Assembly (NCBI RefSeq): GCF_014647115.1 | Contig: NZ_BMOO01000002.1 | Location: 372,001-436,000, forward strand | Reading direction: 5' to 3' | DNA length: 64,000 bases | DNA from: Halarchaeum rubridurum | GTDB taxonomy: Archaea > Halobacteriota > Halobacteria > Halobacteriales > Halobacteriaceae | Shown here: piece by piece, positions 50,861 to 59,279 of the stretch | How the letters are laid out: each line of letters opens with the position of its first letter | Numbering within the stretch: position 1 is the stretch's first letter | The notes under the pieces: model-generated | The model's database searches: none | What the model was told of the DNA's origin: nothing | The model's input: the letters and a program-made list of their open reading frames with translations, nothing else | Translations under genes and position numbers: made by a program

Positions 50861-51847
50861 TCAGTCGCCGTCCGGGATGCCCTCGATGTCGCCGCCGTCG
50901 TCGCCGACGACGAACTGGCCGGCGGCGCGTTGCGCGCTGTTGACGAGCGTCACGCGGAGGACGTAGGCGGCGACGAGGACGAAGGGCGCGAACGCGACGG
51001 CCTCGACGGCGACGACGAGGAGGTTGCTGTCTGGGAGGTCCGTGAGGAAGTGCATGAACGCCGCGACGATGGCGGCGGTCGGGACGGCGGTGAGCACGAG
51101 GTCGCGCGAGAGGTTCGCGAGGTCGCGGCGCGTGTAGAGCGTCTTGAAGTACTCGCGGGCGGTCGCGGCGTACTGGAGGAGCCGCAGCATCTCCTCGATT
51201 CGTTCTGCGGTCCCGTCGTCGAGTTCGTCGCCGTGGGCGACGCGAATCGCGCGGAGGTCGTGTATCTGTCTGTCGTGGTCGTAGTCGATGGTCGCCAGCA
51301 CGACGTCGAGGGTGTCCTCGGCGTCCTCCAGCCCGCGATTCATCTCGCCCGTCTCCTCCGCGAGCGTCTCGACGTAGCCGTCGAGGTCCTCGCGCAGCTC
51401 GAAATCCGCGGCACCGAGCTCGTCTTCGAGGCGCTGAGCGCGTTCGAGGATGCTGCCCGAGAGCAGTCGCAGGAGCGCTTCTGGTTCGGCCGGGACGTGT
51501 TCGGTGTCGACGACGTCCTCCAGTTGGCGGCGGTACTCGACGACGCTCTGCACGCGGCCGAACTGCTGGGCCAGCGGGTGTTGCTGTTGGGAGACGAACA
51601 GCGTGTTGACGGTGACGACGATGCTGAAGAGGAAGAACGTCCCGCTGAGGAGCGCGGAGACGAGCGAGATAGTGGGACTGGAGTCCGCGAGCGGGTTCTT
51701 CGCGGACGGGAGGAGGAAGCTGGCGACGGGCCCGAAGAAGGTGAACCCGATGAGGAGGACGAGCGTCGTCAGAATCCGTCGGTCGGCGCTGAACGCTACC
51801 CATCGGTGCCAATCGCGTCGCCATCGGTCCAATCCCCGCCCTACCAT
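50861..51847 (-). CDS. Conserved-type membrane protein with long central coiled region, function unknown
   Basis: 328 residues. Two N-terminal hydrophobic helices (about 25-45 and 63-85), a long charged helical middle (about 95-235, rich in Glu, Arg and Leu), then two C-terminal helices (about 255-275, 283-302). This two plus two helix layout with a cytoplasmic bundle suggests a membrane sensor or scaffold, but no motif fixes a role. It is convergent with the pilin-like gene (6 nt away) and divergent from the next gene across 81 nt. Confidence 0.65.
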   Translation of the reverse strand: MVGRGLDRWRRDWHRWVAFSADRRILTTLVLLIGFTFFGPVASFLLPSAKNPLADSSPTISLVSALLSGTFFLFSIVVTVNTLFVSQQQHPLAQQFGRVQSVVEYRRQLEDVVDTEHVPAEPEALLRLLSGSILERAQRLEDELGAADFELREDLDGYVETLAEETGEMNRGLEDAEDTLDVVLATIDYDHDRQIHDLRAIRVAHGDELDDGTAERIEEMLRLLQYAATAREYFKTLYTRRDLANLSRDLVLTAVPTAAIVAAFMHFLTDLPDSNLLVVAVEAVAFAPFVLVAAYVLRVTLVNSAQRAAGQFVVGDDGGDIEGIPDGD

Positions 51848-51928
51848 CGAGCGACCGAACGGCCCCCACCGCCAAAAGCCGTACGGGCCACCGGAACGGA
51901 TATCTCGCCGGCGCGTCACGACCCGTTC

Positions 51929-52543
51929 GTGCCCTCCATCGACCCGCACGACGCTCCTCCCGACGGTACCGACCCCCCGAACGTCGCGTCCGACGCCGCC
52001 GGTCCCCCCGACGCCTTCGACACGAAGCGCGGCACCGCGCGTTTCGACGACGGCGCGCTCGTCCTCGACGCCTCCGTCGTCGGCTACGCCCGCTCGCTCT
52101 ACCGGGGCTACTGGCGCAGCGACGTGTGGTGGCGCAAGGCGCTCTTCGTCGGCTACGTCTGCTGGCTCGTCGTCGCGCTCGGCTGGTCGGGACGACTGCT
52201 CACGCGTCTCCTCACGCGGCGCGCCGACCTCATTTGGGTCGCTGTCGGTGCGGGCGTCGTTCTCGCGCTCGTCGTCGCGCTTCGTCTCCTCGATTACGTC
52301 CGCGGGTATCGCTCGCCGGACCGCCTCGCGCTCGACCGGGTCGAGTCGGTGCGTGCGACGCGCGGCGAGAAGGGTCTGACGCGCCCGCGGCTCGTGCTCA
52401 CCTACCGCGACGGCGACGCGACGCGCAAGCGCCGCGTGAACCTCCCGTCGCGCTATCTGTCGCACGGCGACGAGACGTACGAACGGGCCGTCGCGGCGTT
52501 CGTCGAGCGGGGATTCGACGTCACGGCCGACGCGGCGCGGTGA
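51929..52543 (+). CDS. Membrane protein with two helices and PH-like tail, function unknown
   Basis: 204 residues from a GTG start at 51929. A polar, proline-rich N-terminus (1-45), two hydrophobic helices (about 67-87 and 96-118) and a C-terminal part (about 125-200) with alternating strands and a basic patch (YRDGDATRKRRVNLPSRYL), reminiscent of bacterial PH (bPH2) domains. No ATG fits: the frame upstream is antisense to the neighbouring gene. Family not recognised with certainty. Confidence 0.55.
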   Translation: MPSIDPHDAPPDGTDPPNVASDAAGPPDAFDTKRGTARFDDGALVLDASVVGYARSLYRGYWRSDVWWRKALFVGYVCWLVVALGWSGRLLTRLLTRRADLIWVAVGAGVVLALVVALRLLDYVRGYRSPDRLALDRVESVRATRGEKGLTRPRLVLTYRDGDATRKRRVNLPSRYLSHGDETYERAVAAFVERGFDVTADAAR

Positions 52544-52661
52544 CGCGGCCGAGCGCCGAAGCGACACGAACGTGCGCGCTCACTCGGACGCGAGGACGAC
52601 GTCACCCCTCGACGCGCGTGAACGAGGAGACGTCGTTCCGCGGGGACGCGGAGCCCCGCCC

Positions 52662-53048
52662 TCAGAGCGCGACGAAGACGACGGTCGTGACGAGCGCGGC
52701 GACGACGACGGCGGTCGCGGTGATTTGGACGGCGTACTGCTGGTCGGCCGCGCGGTCCGCCGGGTCCTCGACGGCCCCGTGCTCGTCGGCGTCCTCGAAG
52801 CTGTACCGGCCGAGGAGCGCGAGGGCGGCGCAGAAGGACTTCGAGGCCTGGAGGTACCACTCGGCGGCGAGCGCGAGCGGGACGAAGAGGGCGGGGACGA
52901 GTTCCTGCGGGACGACGCCGAGCACGACGCCGACCACGAACGCGCCCGCGGCGACGAGGGCGGCCGCGGCGTACGTGTATCGACGGCGTCGCTCGCGCCG
53001 ACCGATGTTGCACACGCCGGCACGATAGCGAGAGTGGGACGTTGCCAC
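52662..53048 (-). CDS. Three-helix membrane protein, function unknown
   Basis: 128 residues. Basic N-terminus (RRERRRRYTY), hydrophobic helices about 26-46, 50-66 and 108-127. The acidic loop SFEDADEHGAVEDPADRAADQQ lies between. No known family is evident. It stands alone between convergent and same-strand neighbours with gaps of about 120 nt on each side. Confidence 0.55.
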   Translation of the reverse strand: MATSHSRYRAGVCNIGRRERRRRYTYAAAALVAAGAFVVGVVLGVVPQELVPALFVPLALAAEWYLQASKSFCAALALLGRYSFEDADEHGAVEDPADRAADQQYAVQITATAVVVAALVTTVVFVAL

Positions 53049-53168
53049 GTCCGCTCGGACGGCCGGGACGCGCCTAAAGGACCGGGTCCCGCCACTCGCT
53101 GCCGGTACGGACGACGCCGCCGGCGCGCGGTTCGCCGTTCGTCCCCGCGTCCCCGCGTCGCCGTCAGC

Positions 53169-54512
53169 TCACGCGCCCGTCCCGTCGGTGGTGGCCGCCG
53201 ACCCCGCCGAGAGCCGCCGTGCGCCGTAGACGACGGCCGCGCCGACGACGCAGAGGCCGGCGGCGACGACGAACGCGACGTCGAAGCGGTAGGCGGCGAG
53301 CCAGCCGCCGAGGAGGCCGCCGACCGCGCCCGCGACGGCGGCCAGTGCGGCGTACGTTCCGAGGACGCTCCCGCGGGCGCTCGCCGGGGCGAACCGCGAG
53401 ACGATGGCCGTCCCGGTGACGGCGATGAACGCCCACGTGACGCCGACGACGAAGAGGAGCGCCCCGACCGCGGCCAGCGAACCGAGCGTCCCCGAGAGCG
53501 CGTCCGCGCCGAAGAGCCCGACGCCGGCGACGCCGACGAACGCGGCGGCGCGCAGGCCGAGCGCGCCGCCCTGCACGAGCCGAACGTCGTGTGCGCCGCT
53601 GACGTCACCGGCGCGGCCGAAGAGGAGCGTTGAGGCCGCGTTGTTCACGAGGTAGAGCGCGAACACCATCCCCGAGGTGAAGCCGAGGTTCGCGTCGAGG
53701 TAGAGGGGGAGCGGTGCCCAGAAGACGGAGAAGCCCGTGAAGAAACAGAACGCCGCGCCGAAGTAGAGCCAGAGCGCCGGCGGGAGGTCCGCGCGGAGGC
53801 GGCGGAGGCGGGCGAGCGAGAGCGAGCGCGTCGCCCAGAAGAGCCGGTTCGTCCCGTACGCGAACGTCGCGTCCGGGGCGTTCCGCGAGGTCCGCGAGAG
53901 GATGGCGGCGACGCGATTCGCGCGCCGCGGACCGACCTGCATGGCGTCGTGGCGCGGGAGCGAGTACACGGCGAGCGCGGCGGCCCCGACGCCGAAGAGC
54001 GCCGCGACGGCGAACAGCGACCCCTGCACGACCTCCGTGGAAGCGACCGCCGCGACGCCGACCGTCCACACCGTCCCGATGACGAACCCCGCCGTCGAGC
54101 CGTACCCCTGGAAGACGTTGAGGCGCGCGATACGGCCGTTCCACGCTTGCTCGGGCGTGTCGCCCACCACGAGCATCGTGACGACGGGCGAGATGGCTGC
54201 GATGGCGAACGCGAGGACGGCGTAGACGGCGATGACCGTCCAGACGCTGTGGAGGAACGGGAGGACGACGAGCGCGACGGCGGCGACGGCGAGCGCGGCG
54301 ACGACGACCCCGCGGCGGTCCCCCGTCCGGTCGGCGTAGCGGCCGGCGAGGATCGCCCCGGGCGCGCCGACGAGCGACGACAGCGACGCCGACACGCCGA
54401 GCGCGCCCGGGCCGCCGCCGAGCGAGACGACGTAGAGCGGCACGAGCAGGCCGGCGACGCTGGAGGCGACCGCCGAGAGGGAGAGCGCGTAGAGCCAGCG
54501 ATCCGAGGGCAT
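53169..54512 (-). CDS. Major facilitator superfamily permease
   Basis: 447 residues, about 12 hydrophobic helices. MFS loop motif GRYADRTGDRRGVVV (residues 57-71) and the half-way repeat LLFGRAGDVSGAHDVRLV around 305. It starts in the membrane at SLSAVASSVAGLLVPLYVVSLGGG. Likely a sugar- or drug-type exporter by overall look, but the substrate is unknown. It is divergent from the hydrolase gene at 54690, so the 177-nt gap holds both promoters. Confidence 0.85.
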   Translation of the reverse strand: MPSDRWLYALSLSAVASSVAGLLVPLYVVSLGGGPGALGVSASLSSLVGAPGAILAGRYADRTGDRRGVVVAALAVAAVALVVLPFLHSVWTVIAVYAVLAFAIAAISPVVTMLVVGDTPEQAWNGRIARLNVFQGYGSTAGFVIGTVWTVGVAAVASTEVVQGSLFAVAALFGVGAAALAVYSLPRHDAMQVGPRRANRVAAILSRTSRNAPDATFAYGTNRLFWATRSLSLARLRRLRADLPPALWLYFGAAFCFFTGFSVFWAPLPLYLDANLGFTSGMVFALYLVNNAASTLLFGRAGDVSGAHDVRLVQGGALGLRAAAFVGVAGVGLFGADALSGTLGSLAAVGALLFVVGVTWAFIAVTGTAIVSRFAPASARGSVLGTYAALAAVAGAVGGLLGGWLAAYRFDVAFVVAAGLCVVGAAVVYGARRLSAGSAATTDGTGA

Positions 54513-54689
54513 GCGCGTGGCGTCGCACGGCGGCGTCTAAACGTTTCTCACACGACACTGCCGGGACCCCGTATCGTCCGCCGTTCTTCGCGGTTCCCGG
54601 CCACCAGTATCGTTCTCACTCCCCCCGTTTCGCCGCCCGGACTGCCCCTTCCACCCGCACTTTTGTCGCTCGCGGGCCAACCGTCGTCC

Positions 54690-55622
54690 ATGCGACTCCT
54701 CCGAACCATCGGCGCGGCGGCCGGCGCGGTCGGGCTCGCGACCGTCGCGGACCGCGCACTCGGCGCGTACGCCGGCGACCTCGAACCGCCGCTTGGCGGC
54801 CGCCGCGGGACGTTTCGCTGGCGCGGGATGGACGTGGCGTACACCGAGGCCGGCGACTCGTCGGCCCCCACCGTCGTCTGCCTGCATGGCGTGAACGCCG
54901 CGGGGTCGAGCGGCGAGTACCGGGAGATATGGGACGCGCTCGCCGACGACTACCACGTCGTCGCGCCGGACTTCCCGGGATTCGGCTGTTCGGACCGCCC
55001 GCCCATCGACTACGACGGCGACCTCTACACGGAGTTCGTCGCGGCGTTCCTCGACCGCTACGACGACCCGGCAGTGCTCGCGGCCTCGCTCGCCGGCGGC
55101 TACGTGGCGAACGCGCTCGCGCGCGGCGAGATCGACCCGCGGGCGCTCGTCCTCGTCTGCCCCTCGACGGGCGCGATGCCGGGGCCGAACCCGTGGGCGC
55201 GCCGCGTCGTCCGCGCGCCGCTGCTCGGCGACCTCCTCGTCGACGCCGCGACCGCCCGCTACTCCATCCGGCGCTCGAACGCCGACCACGGCTACTACGA
55301 CGTCGAGAACGCCGACGACGCGTGGCTCGACTACCAGTGGCGCAGCGCCCACCAGCGCGGCGCGAAACACGCCGTCGCGGCGTTCGTCGGCGGCTACCTC
55401 AACGTCGACGTCGACCTCGAAGCCGCGCTCGGGGCCTACGACGGCCCGCTGACGCTCGTCTGGGGGTCGGCCGCGGAGACGACGACGCCCGCCGAGGGCC
55501 GCGAACTCGCCGACGCCGCGGGGGCCGACTTCGTCGAGATCGACCGGACGGCGCTCGTCCCGCATGCCGAACGCCCCGAGGAGTTCCTCGACGTCGTCGA
55601 CGGCTGCTTCGACGCCGCCTGA
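54690..55622 (+). CDS. Alpha/beta hydrolase
   Basis: 310 residues. A hydrophobic N-terminus (RTIGAAAGAVGLATVAD) may anchor it in the membrane. Hydrolase landmarks: oxyanion VVCLHGVNAAGSSGEYREIWD, PDFPGFGCSDRP, nucleophile elbow ASLAGGY (Ser about 133), and a C-terminal His in LVPHAERPEEF. The acid is less clear (around WGSAAETTT, where Asp is usually found), so activity is not certain. Leaderless start: TATA-like CACTTTTG 30 nt upstream. The TetR gene follows 136 nt later and may control it. Confidence 0.83.
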   Translation: MRLLRTIGAAAGAVGLATVADRALGAYAGDLEPPLGGRRGTFRWRGMDVAYTEAGDSSAPTVVCLHGVNAAGSSGEYREIWDALADDYHVVAPDFPGFGCSDRPPIDYDGDLYTEFVAAFLDRYDDPAVLAASLAGGYVANALARGEIDPRALVLVCPSTGAMPGPNPWARRVVRAPLLGDLLVDAATARYSIRRSNADHGYYDVENADDAWLDYQWRSAHQRGAKHAVAAFVGGYLNVDVDLEAALGAYDGPLTLVWGSAAETTTPAEGRELADAAGADFVEIDRTALVPHAERPEEFLDVVDGCFDAA

Positions 55623-55758
55623 CGCCTTCCTCCCACGCCGCACCGCCCGCACACCACCCCGTGCCGGCCACCGCGCCGTGCCCGCTCGTCGCCCGCGACC
55701 GCCGTCGTCGGGCGTCGAACCGACGCACCCAAACCCCCCGCGACCCCACGTACTACTA

Positions 55759-56358
55759 ATGGCCGACACGCCGACGGATCGGGAGCGCACGGACGTCGAG
55801 GAGGCCATCATGGAAGCGACCTACCGCGCGCTCCGCGAACACGGGTACGCCGACCTCACGATGCGCGCCATCGCCGAGGAGTACGGGAAGACGACGGCGG
55901 CCATCCACTACCACTACGACACGAAGGACGACCTGCTCGTCGCCTTCCTCGCGTACCTCCTCGATAAGTTCCTCGATCACGTCCGCGAAATCGAGACCGA
56001 CGACCCTGAGGACCGCCTCGGCGACCTCCTTGACGGGCTCCTCATCGAACGCGAGGACGACTACGACCTCATCTGCGCGCTCCTCGAAATGCGCGCGCAG
56101 GCGCCCTACCACGACGCCATCCGCGAGCAGCTCGTCCGGAACGACGAGTACATCCGCGACGTCTTCCGCGCCGTCATCGCCGACGGCATCGAGCGGGGGG
56201 TCTTCCGCGACGACGTCGACCCGGACACCGTCGCCTCGGCGCTCATCACCATCGTGAAGGGCGCGCGCACCCGATACGTCGTCCTCGCCGACCCCGACGT
56301 TCTCCGCGTGGCGCGCGACGTCGCCGACGCGTACGTCGCGGGCGTCCTCGAAGCCTGA
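55759..56358 (+). CDS. TetR/AcrR family transcriptional regulator
   Basis: 199 residues. DNA-binding domain about 14-63: EEAIMEATYRALREHGYADLTMRAIAEEYGKTTAAIHYHYDTKDDLL. It shares AIMEATxRALxEHGYxxLxxR and xIHYHxDxKxDLx with the TetR protein at 8167, so the two are paralogues. The helical C-terminal domain would bind a small hydrophobic ligand. Downstream of the hydrolase gene in the same direction; a hairpin repeat follows its stop. Confidence 0.9.
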   Translation: MADTPTDRERTDVEEAIMEATYRALREHGYADLTMRAIAEEYGKTTAAIHYHYDTKDDLLVAFLAYLLDKFLDHVREIETDDPEDRLGDLLDGLLIEREDDYDLICALLEMRAQAPYHDAIREQLVRNDEYIRDVFRAVIADGIERGVFRDDVDPDTVASALITIVKGARTRYVVLADPDVLRVARDVADAYVAGVLEA

Positions 56359-56361
56359 CGG

Positions 56362-56401
56362 GGCGTCGCCGTTCGCGTCAACGTGCTCCCTCCGGGAACA
56401 C
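56362..56401 (+). repeat. 40-nt repeat with hairpin, copy 1 (after the TetR gene)
   Basis: GGCGTCGCCGTTCGCGTCAA followed by a hairpin (GTGCTCCC-TCC-GGGAACAC, one mismatch). It lies 4 nt after the TetR stop and matches copy 2 at 56475 in all but two positions. Confidence 0.6.
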
Positions 56402-56474
56402 GCCGCTCGCGTGTCGTTTCGCGCCGCTCACTCCCGCTCGCCTGAACGCGGTCGCTCCGCGACGCGTTGCTCAC

Positions 56475-56514
56475 GGCGTCGCCGTTCGCGTCAACGTGAT
56501 CCCTCCGGGATCAC
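56475..56514 (-). terminator. 40-nt repeat with hairpin, copy 2 (after thi4)
   Basis: GTGATCCC-TCC-GGGATCAC forms a perfect 8-bp stem with 3-nt loop, right beside the thi4 stop. Same sequence family as copy 1, 113 nt away. The two bases that differ restore pairing, so the hairpin itself seems to be kept. Probably ends transcription of the two convergent genes. Confidence 0.55.
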
Positions 56515-56515
56515 G

Positions 56516-57439
56516 CTAGTCGTCAGCGGGCGAGGCCGACGCCCCCGGCATGTCGACGCTCGGTGCGTCGACGCCGAGCTCGTCGATGGCGGTTTGGGCG
56601 GCGCGCTTGCCCGAGAGGAGCATCGCGCCGAACGTCGGGCCCATCCGCGTGAGCCCGTGCGTCGTCGCCGTCGAGAGCCCGCAGGTGAGGAGGCCGTCGT
56701 GGACCTTGCCCGTATATTCGACGACCTTGTCCTCGGAGTCCGCGACCCACATCGAGTCGTGGCCGGGGGAGTCGTGGCCGGGCGCGCCGTACTCGCCCTC
56801 CTCGGTGGTGTCCATCCCCGTCGCCTCCGTCTCGTCGATGCCGGGCGCGTCGACGACGCCGCGCTCCTGAAGTTTCGAGACGACGACGGCGTCGTGGCCC
56901 GTCGCGTCGATGACGATGTCCGACTCGACGGCGATGGGGTCGACGCAGGTCAGCTCGCGCGGGAGCGCGTGTATCGGCGACCAGTTCATCACGATGCCCG
57001 ACACCTCGTGGTCCTCGCGGACGACGACGTCCGTGAACTCCGTCATGTTCTGGACCTTCGCGCCGGCGTCGCAGGCCGCGTGGATGAGCGCCGAGCACGC
57101 GTGCGGTCCGTCCGCGAGCTGGAGGCCGTCCGCCTCCTCCGCCTCCTCGTAGGGGACGCCGAGTTCGTCGAGGACGCGCTGGGCGGGCTCGCGGACGGTG
57201 AGCTTGTTCATCAGGAAACCCCCGAGCCAGAACCCACCGCCGAGGTAGTTGTTCTTCTCGACGACCATCACGTCGACGCCGCGCTCCGCGAGCTCCTTCG
57301 CGCACGTGAGCCCCGAGGGGCCGCCGCCGACGATTATCGCCTCCGTGTCCGTGTAGTCGAGGAACTCGTCGCCCCACGAGCGGGCGATGGCGTTCGTGAC
57401 CTGTGCCTCCGTCGCGTCGCTGAAGCCGCTGAACGACAT
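56516..57439 (-). CDS. thi4: Thiamine thiazole synthase, Thi4 type
   Basis: 307 residues. FAD/NAD-binding-type motif [21 protein letters not shown] (34-54), a loop [11 protein letters not shown] and [10 protein letters not shown]. The active-site stretch RELTCVDP holds C165, at the place of the sacrificial cysteine of yeast Thi4 (methanogen enzymes have His there), so this protein may give up its own sulfur once per molecule. It makes the thiazole half of thiamine from NAD and glycine. No thiamine riboswitch is visible upstream. A hairpin follows the stop. Confidence 0.95.
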   Translation of the reverse strand: MSFSGFSDATEAQVTNAIARSWGDEFLDYTDTEAIIVGGGPSGLTCAKELAERGVDVMVVEKNNYLGGGFWLGGFLMNKLTVREPAQRVLDELGVPYEEAEEADGLQLADGPHACSALIHAACDAGAKVQNMTEFTDVVVREDHEVSGIVMNWSPIHALPRELTCVDPIAVESDIVIDATGHDAVVVSKLQERGVVDAPGIDETEATGMDTTEEGEYGAPGHDSPGHDSMWVADSEDKVVEYTGKVHDGLLTCGLSTATTHGLTRMGPTFGAMLLSGKRAAQTAIDELGVDAPSVDMPGASASPADD

Positions 57440-57689
57440 ACCACCTAGTGTTACAACCGACTACTTAGAGATGGCGGTGCGCGAGCGGGGTCGGCTCGAC
57501 CGCCGGGCGCGCCGCTGTCCGGGGTCGCGGGCGGAGAGACGGATGGAGAGAAACGGGGGAGCGCGGCGGGGGGCGGGCGGACGGTGGAACGAGGAGAGAG
57601 AGCGAGAGGACGGTGGGACGAGAAGAGAGAACAGGCGGAGAGCGAGAAGAACCGAACCCGAGACGTGCGAGAACGGAGAGCTGTGGGCG
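57440..57689. other. 250-nt spacer between thi4 and fba
   Basis: Next to thi4 is its promoter region (TTACTAC-like AT stretch at 57455-57470). The rest is purine-rich on the plus strand (GGAGAGAGAGCGAGAGGAC-like runs) and has no credible gene. Confidence 0.4.
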
Positions 57690-58682
57690 TTACGCGTAGC
57701 GGCTCTGCCCGGCGCTCCCGGCAAGTTCGGCGAGGTCGGCGTGGACGTCCGCGATGCGCTCGCGGATGTCCCGGCCCGCGACGCGCGGGTCGAAGACGTC
57801 CTTGTTCGGCGACCAGTCGGCGTCCTCGAAGAAGGTGTCGCGGCTGTCCGGGACGCCCTCCGGCGGGACGAGTTCGTCCGTGTGCGCCCGGTAGAGGTCG
57901 AAGGCCGTCCGCGTGTACTCGTACTGGTAGCGCGTGTCCTTGTTCATCTTGCAGATGCCGTACTGCATCATCTCCTCGACCTGCGAGGGCTGGAGGCCCG
58001 AGGAGCCGTGGAGGACGAGCGGCGTGTCGAGGCCGTGGTCGCGCAGCGCGTCCTCGATGTCGCGCGCGAGGTCGGGGCGGAGTTCGAGGTCCTTGCCCTT
58101 CGCCACGCCGTGCTGGGTGCCGACGGCGATGGCGAGCAGGTCGCAGCCCGTGCGCTCGACGAACTCGACGGCCTGCTCGGGGTCGGTGTAGAAGGCCTCG
58201 TCGGCCTCGATGCCGTCCTCGACGCCCTTGATTTGGCCGAGCTCGGCCTCGACGAGGACGTCCGAGCCCTTCTCCTCGGCCATCTCGACGACGCGCTTCG
58301 AGCGCGCGACGTTCTCCTCGAACTCCTCGTGGCTCGCGTCGATCATGATGGAGGAGGGGATGTCGAGGTCCATCTGCGCCTCGATGAACGCCATGTCCGT
58401 CTGGTGGTCCATGTTGAGGAAGACGCCGATGTCGCGCTGCTCGGCCATCACCTCGATGTAGTTCCCCATCGCCTTCAGGCCCGCCACCTCGTCGCCGTCG
58501 CCGGCGAACCGACAGGCTCCGGCGCTCATCTGGACGAGGAGGTCCGAGTCGACGCGCTCGGCCCCCTCCAGCAGTCCCAGGAGCACGTTCGGTTCCGCGA
58601 CGTTGCTCGCGACGAGACCGAAGCCGTCCTCCAGTCCGTCTGCGTACACCTTCGAGAGTTCGTCGCCGCCGTAGAAGCCCAT
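57690..58682 (-). CDS. fba: Fructose-1,6-bisphosphate aldolase, class II
   Basis: 330 residues. Splits fructose-1,6-bisphosphate into glyceraldehyde-3-phosphate and dihydroxyacetone phosphate. Zn ligands are in FLNMDHQTD (His), GTQHGVAKG (His) and VLHGSSGL (His); the catalytic Asp is in MDHQTD. Class II aldolases linked to the fructose PTS are known from Haloferax. It is the last gene of the leftward PTS cluster, 90 nt after EIIB, with a hairpin and its own TATA-like AATTATA in the gap, so it may also be transcribed alone. Confidence 0.93.
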   Translation of the reverse strand: MGFYGGDELSKVYADGLEDGFGLVASNVAEPNVLLGLLEGAERVDSDLLVQMSAGACRFAGDGDEVAGLKAMGNYIEVMAEQRDIGVFLNMDHQTDMAFIEAQMDLDIPSSIMIDASHEEFEENVARSKRVVEMAEEKGSDVLVEAELGQIKGVEDGIEADEAFYTDPEQAVEFVERTGCDLLAIAVGTQHGVAKGKDLELRPDLARDIEDALRDHGLDTPLVLHGSSGLQPSQVEEMMQYGICKMNKDTRYQYEYTRTAFDLYRAHTDELVPPEGVPDSRDTFFEDADWSPNKDVFDPRVAGRDIRERIADVHADLAELAGSAGQSRYA

Positions 58683-58696
58683 TGTGTTACCTCGTG

Positions 58697-58717
58697 CGGG
58701 TGGTTCTCCGCCACCCG
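58697..58717 (-). promoter_or_regulatory. Hairpin and promoter region between ptfB and fba
   Basis: CGGGTGG and CCACCCG form a 7-bp stem with a 7-nt loop, 15 nt before the fba start. On the minus strand AATTATA (58717-58723) lies at promoter distance. It could be an RNA processing site, a partial terminator or a leader structure. Confidence 0.4.
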
Positions 58718-58772
58718 TATAATTGACACGGAAAAACGCAGACCCGAGCAGAAACGAAAACTCCGATGCGAG

Positions 58773-59276
58773 TTAGCCCGTAATCCACCGGCGGAGCCGG
58801 CGGAAGATGCCCTTCTCCGGGTCGCCGCCGCGCTTCGTCGGTTCGTCCGTCTCGGCGTCCGACTCCGCATCCGCGTCCGCGTCCACGGCCGGCGTCCGGT
58901 CCGTGTCCACGCTCGTCGTCCCGCTCGCCGTCCCGGCGACGCCGCCCTCGCTGATGATGCCGGACTCGCCCGCTTTCGCGGCTGCGACGGCGCGCTCTAT
59001 CATCTCGCCCGCGCGGTTGACGCCCGCCTTCACGGACCCCTGCACGACCGGCTTCCCCTCGAAGCGGTCCGTCTGGACGGCCGTGTCCGCCGTGATGATG
59101 ACGGCGTCCGCCGCCGCGATGTCGTCGGCGGTGAGTTCGTTCTCCGCGCCCATGGCCCCCTGGACCTCGACTTCGATTTCGTGGCCCATCCCCTCCGCCG
59201 TCGTTTCGAGGTTCTCGGCCGCCATCTGGCTGTGTGCGATACCCGTCGGACAACTCGTGACTGCGACTAGCTTCAT
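58773..59276 (-). CDS. ptfB: Fructose PTS EIIB component with C-terminal extension
   Basis: 167 residues. The EIIB-Fru domain (1-105) has the phosphorylated cysteine C9 in VTSCPTGIAHS and passes phosphate to fructose bound by EIIC. Classic EIIB domains are about 100 residues; here residues 106-167 add an Asp/Glu/Ser-rich linker and a basic amphipathic tail (KGIFRRLRRWITG) that may touch the membrane near EIIC. It lies 4 nt from the EI gene. The gene name follows the Haloferax system. Confidence 0.9.
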   Translation of the reverse strand: MKLVAVTSCPTGIAHSQMAAENLETTAEGMGHEIEVEVQGAMGAENELTADDIAAADAVIITADTAVQTDRFEGKPVVQGSVKAGVNRAGEMIERAVAAAKAGESGIISEGGVAGTASGTTSVDTDRTPAVDADADAESDAETDEPTKRGGDPEKGIFRRLRRWITG

Positions 59277-59279
59277 ACG

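Noticed and set aside
57584-58231. Purine-rich plus-strand frame next to fba
   Set aside because: Repetitive Arg-rich translation over antisense of fba, with no start signal or family character.
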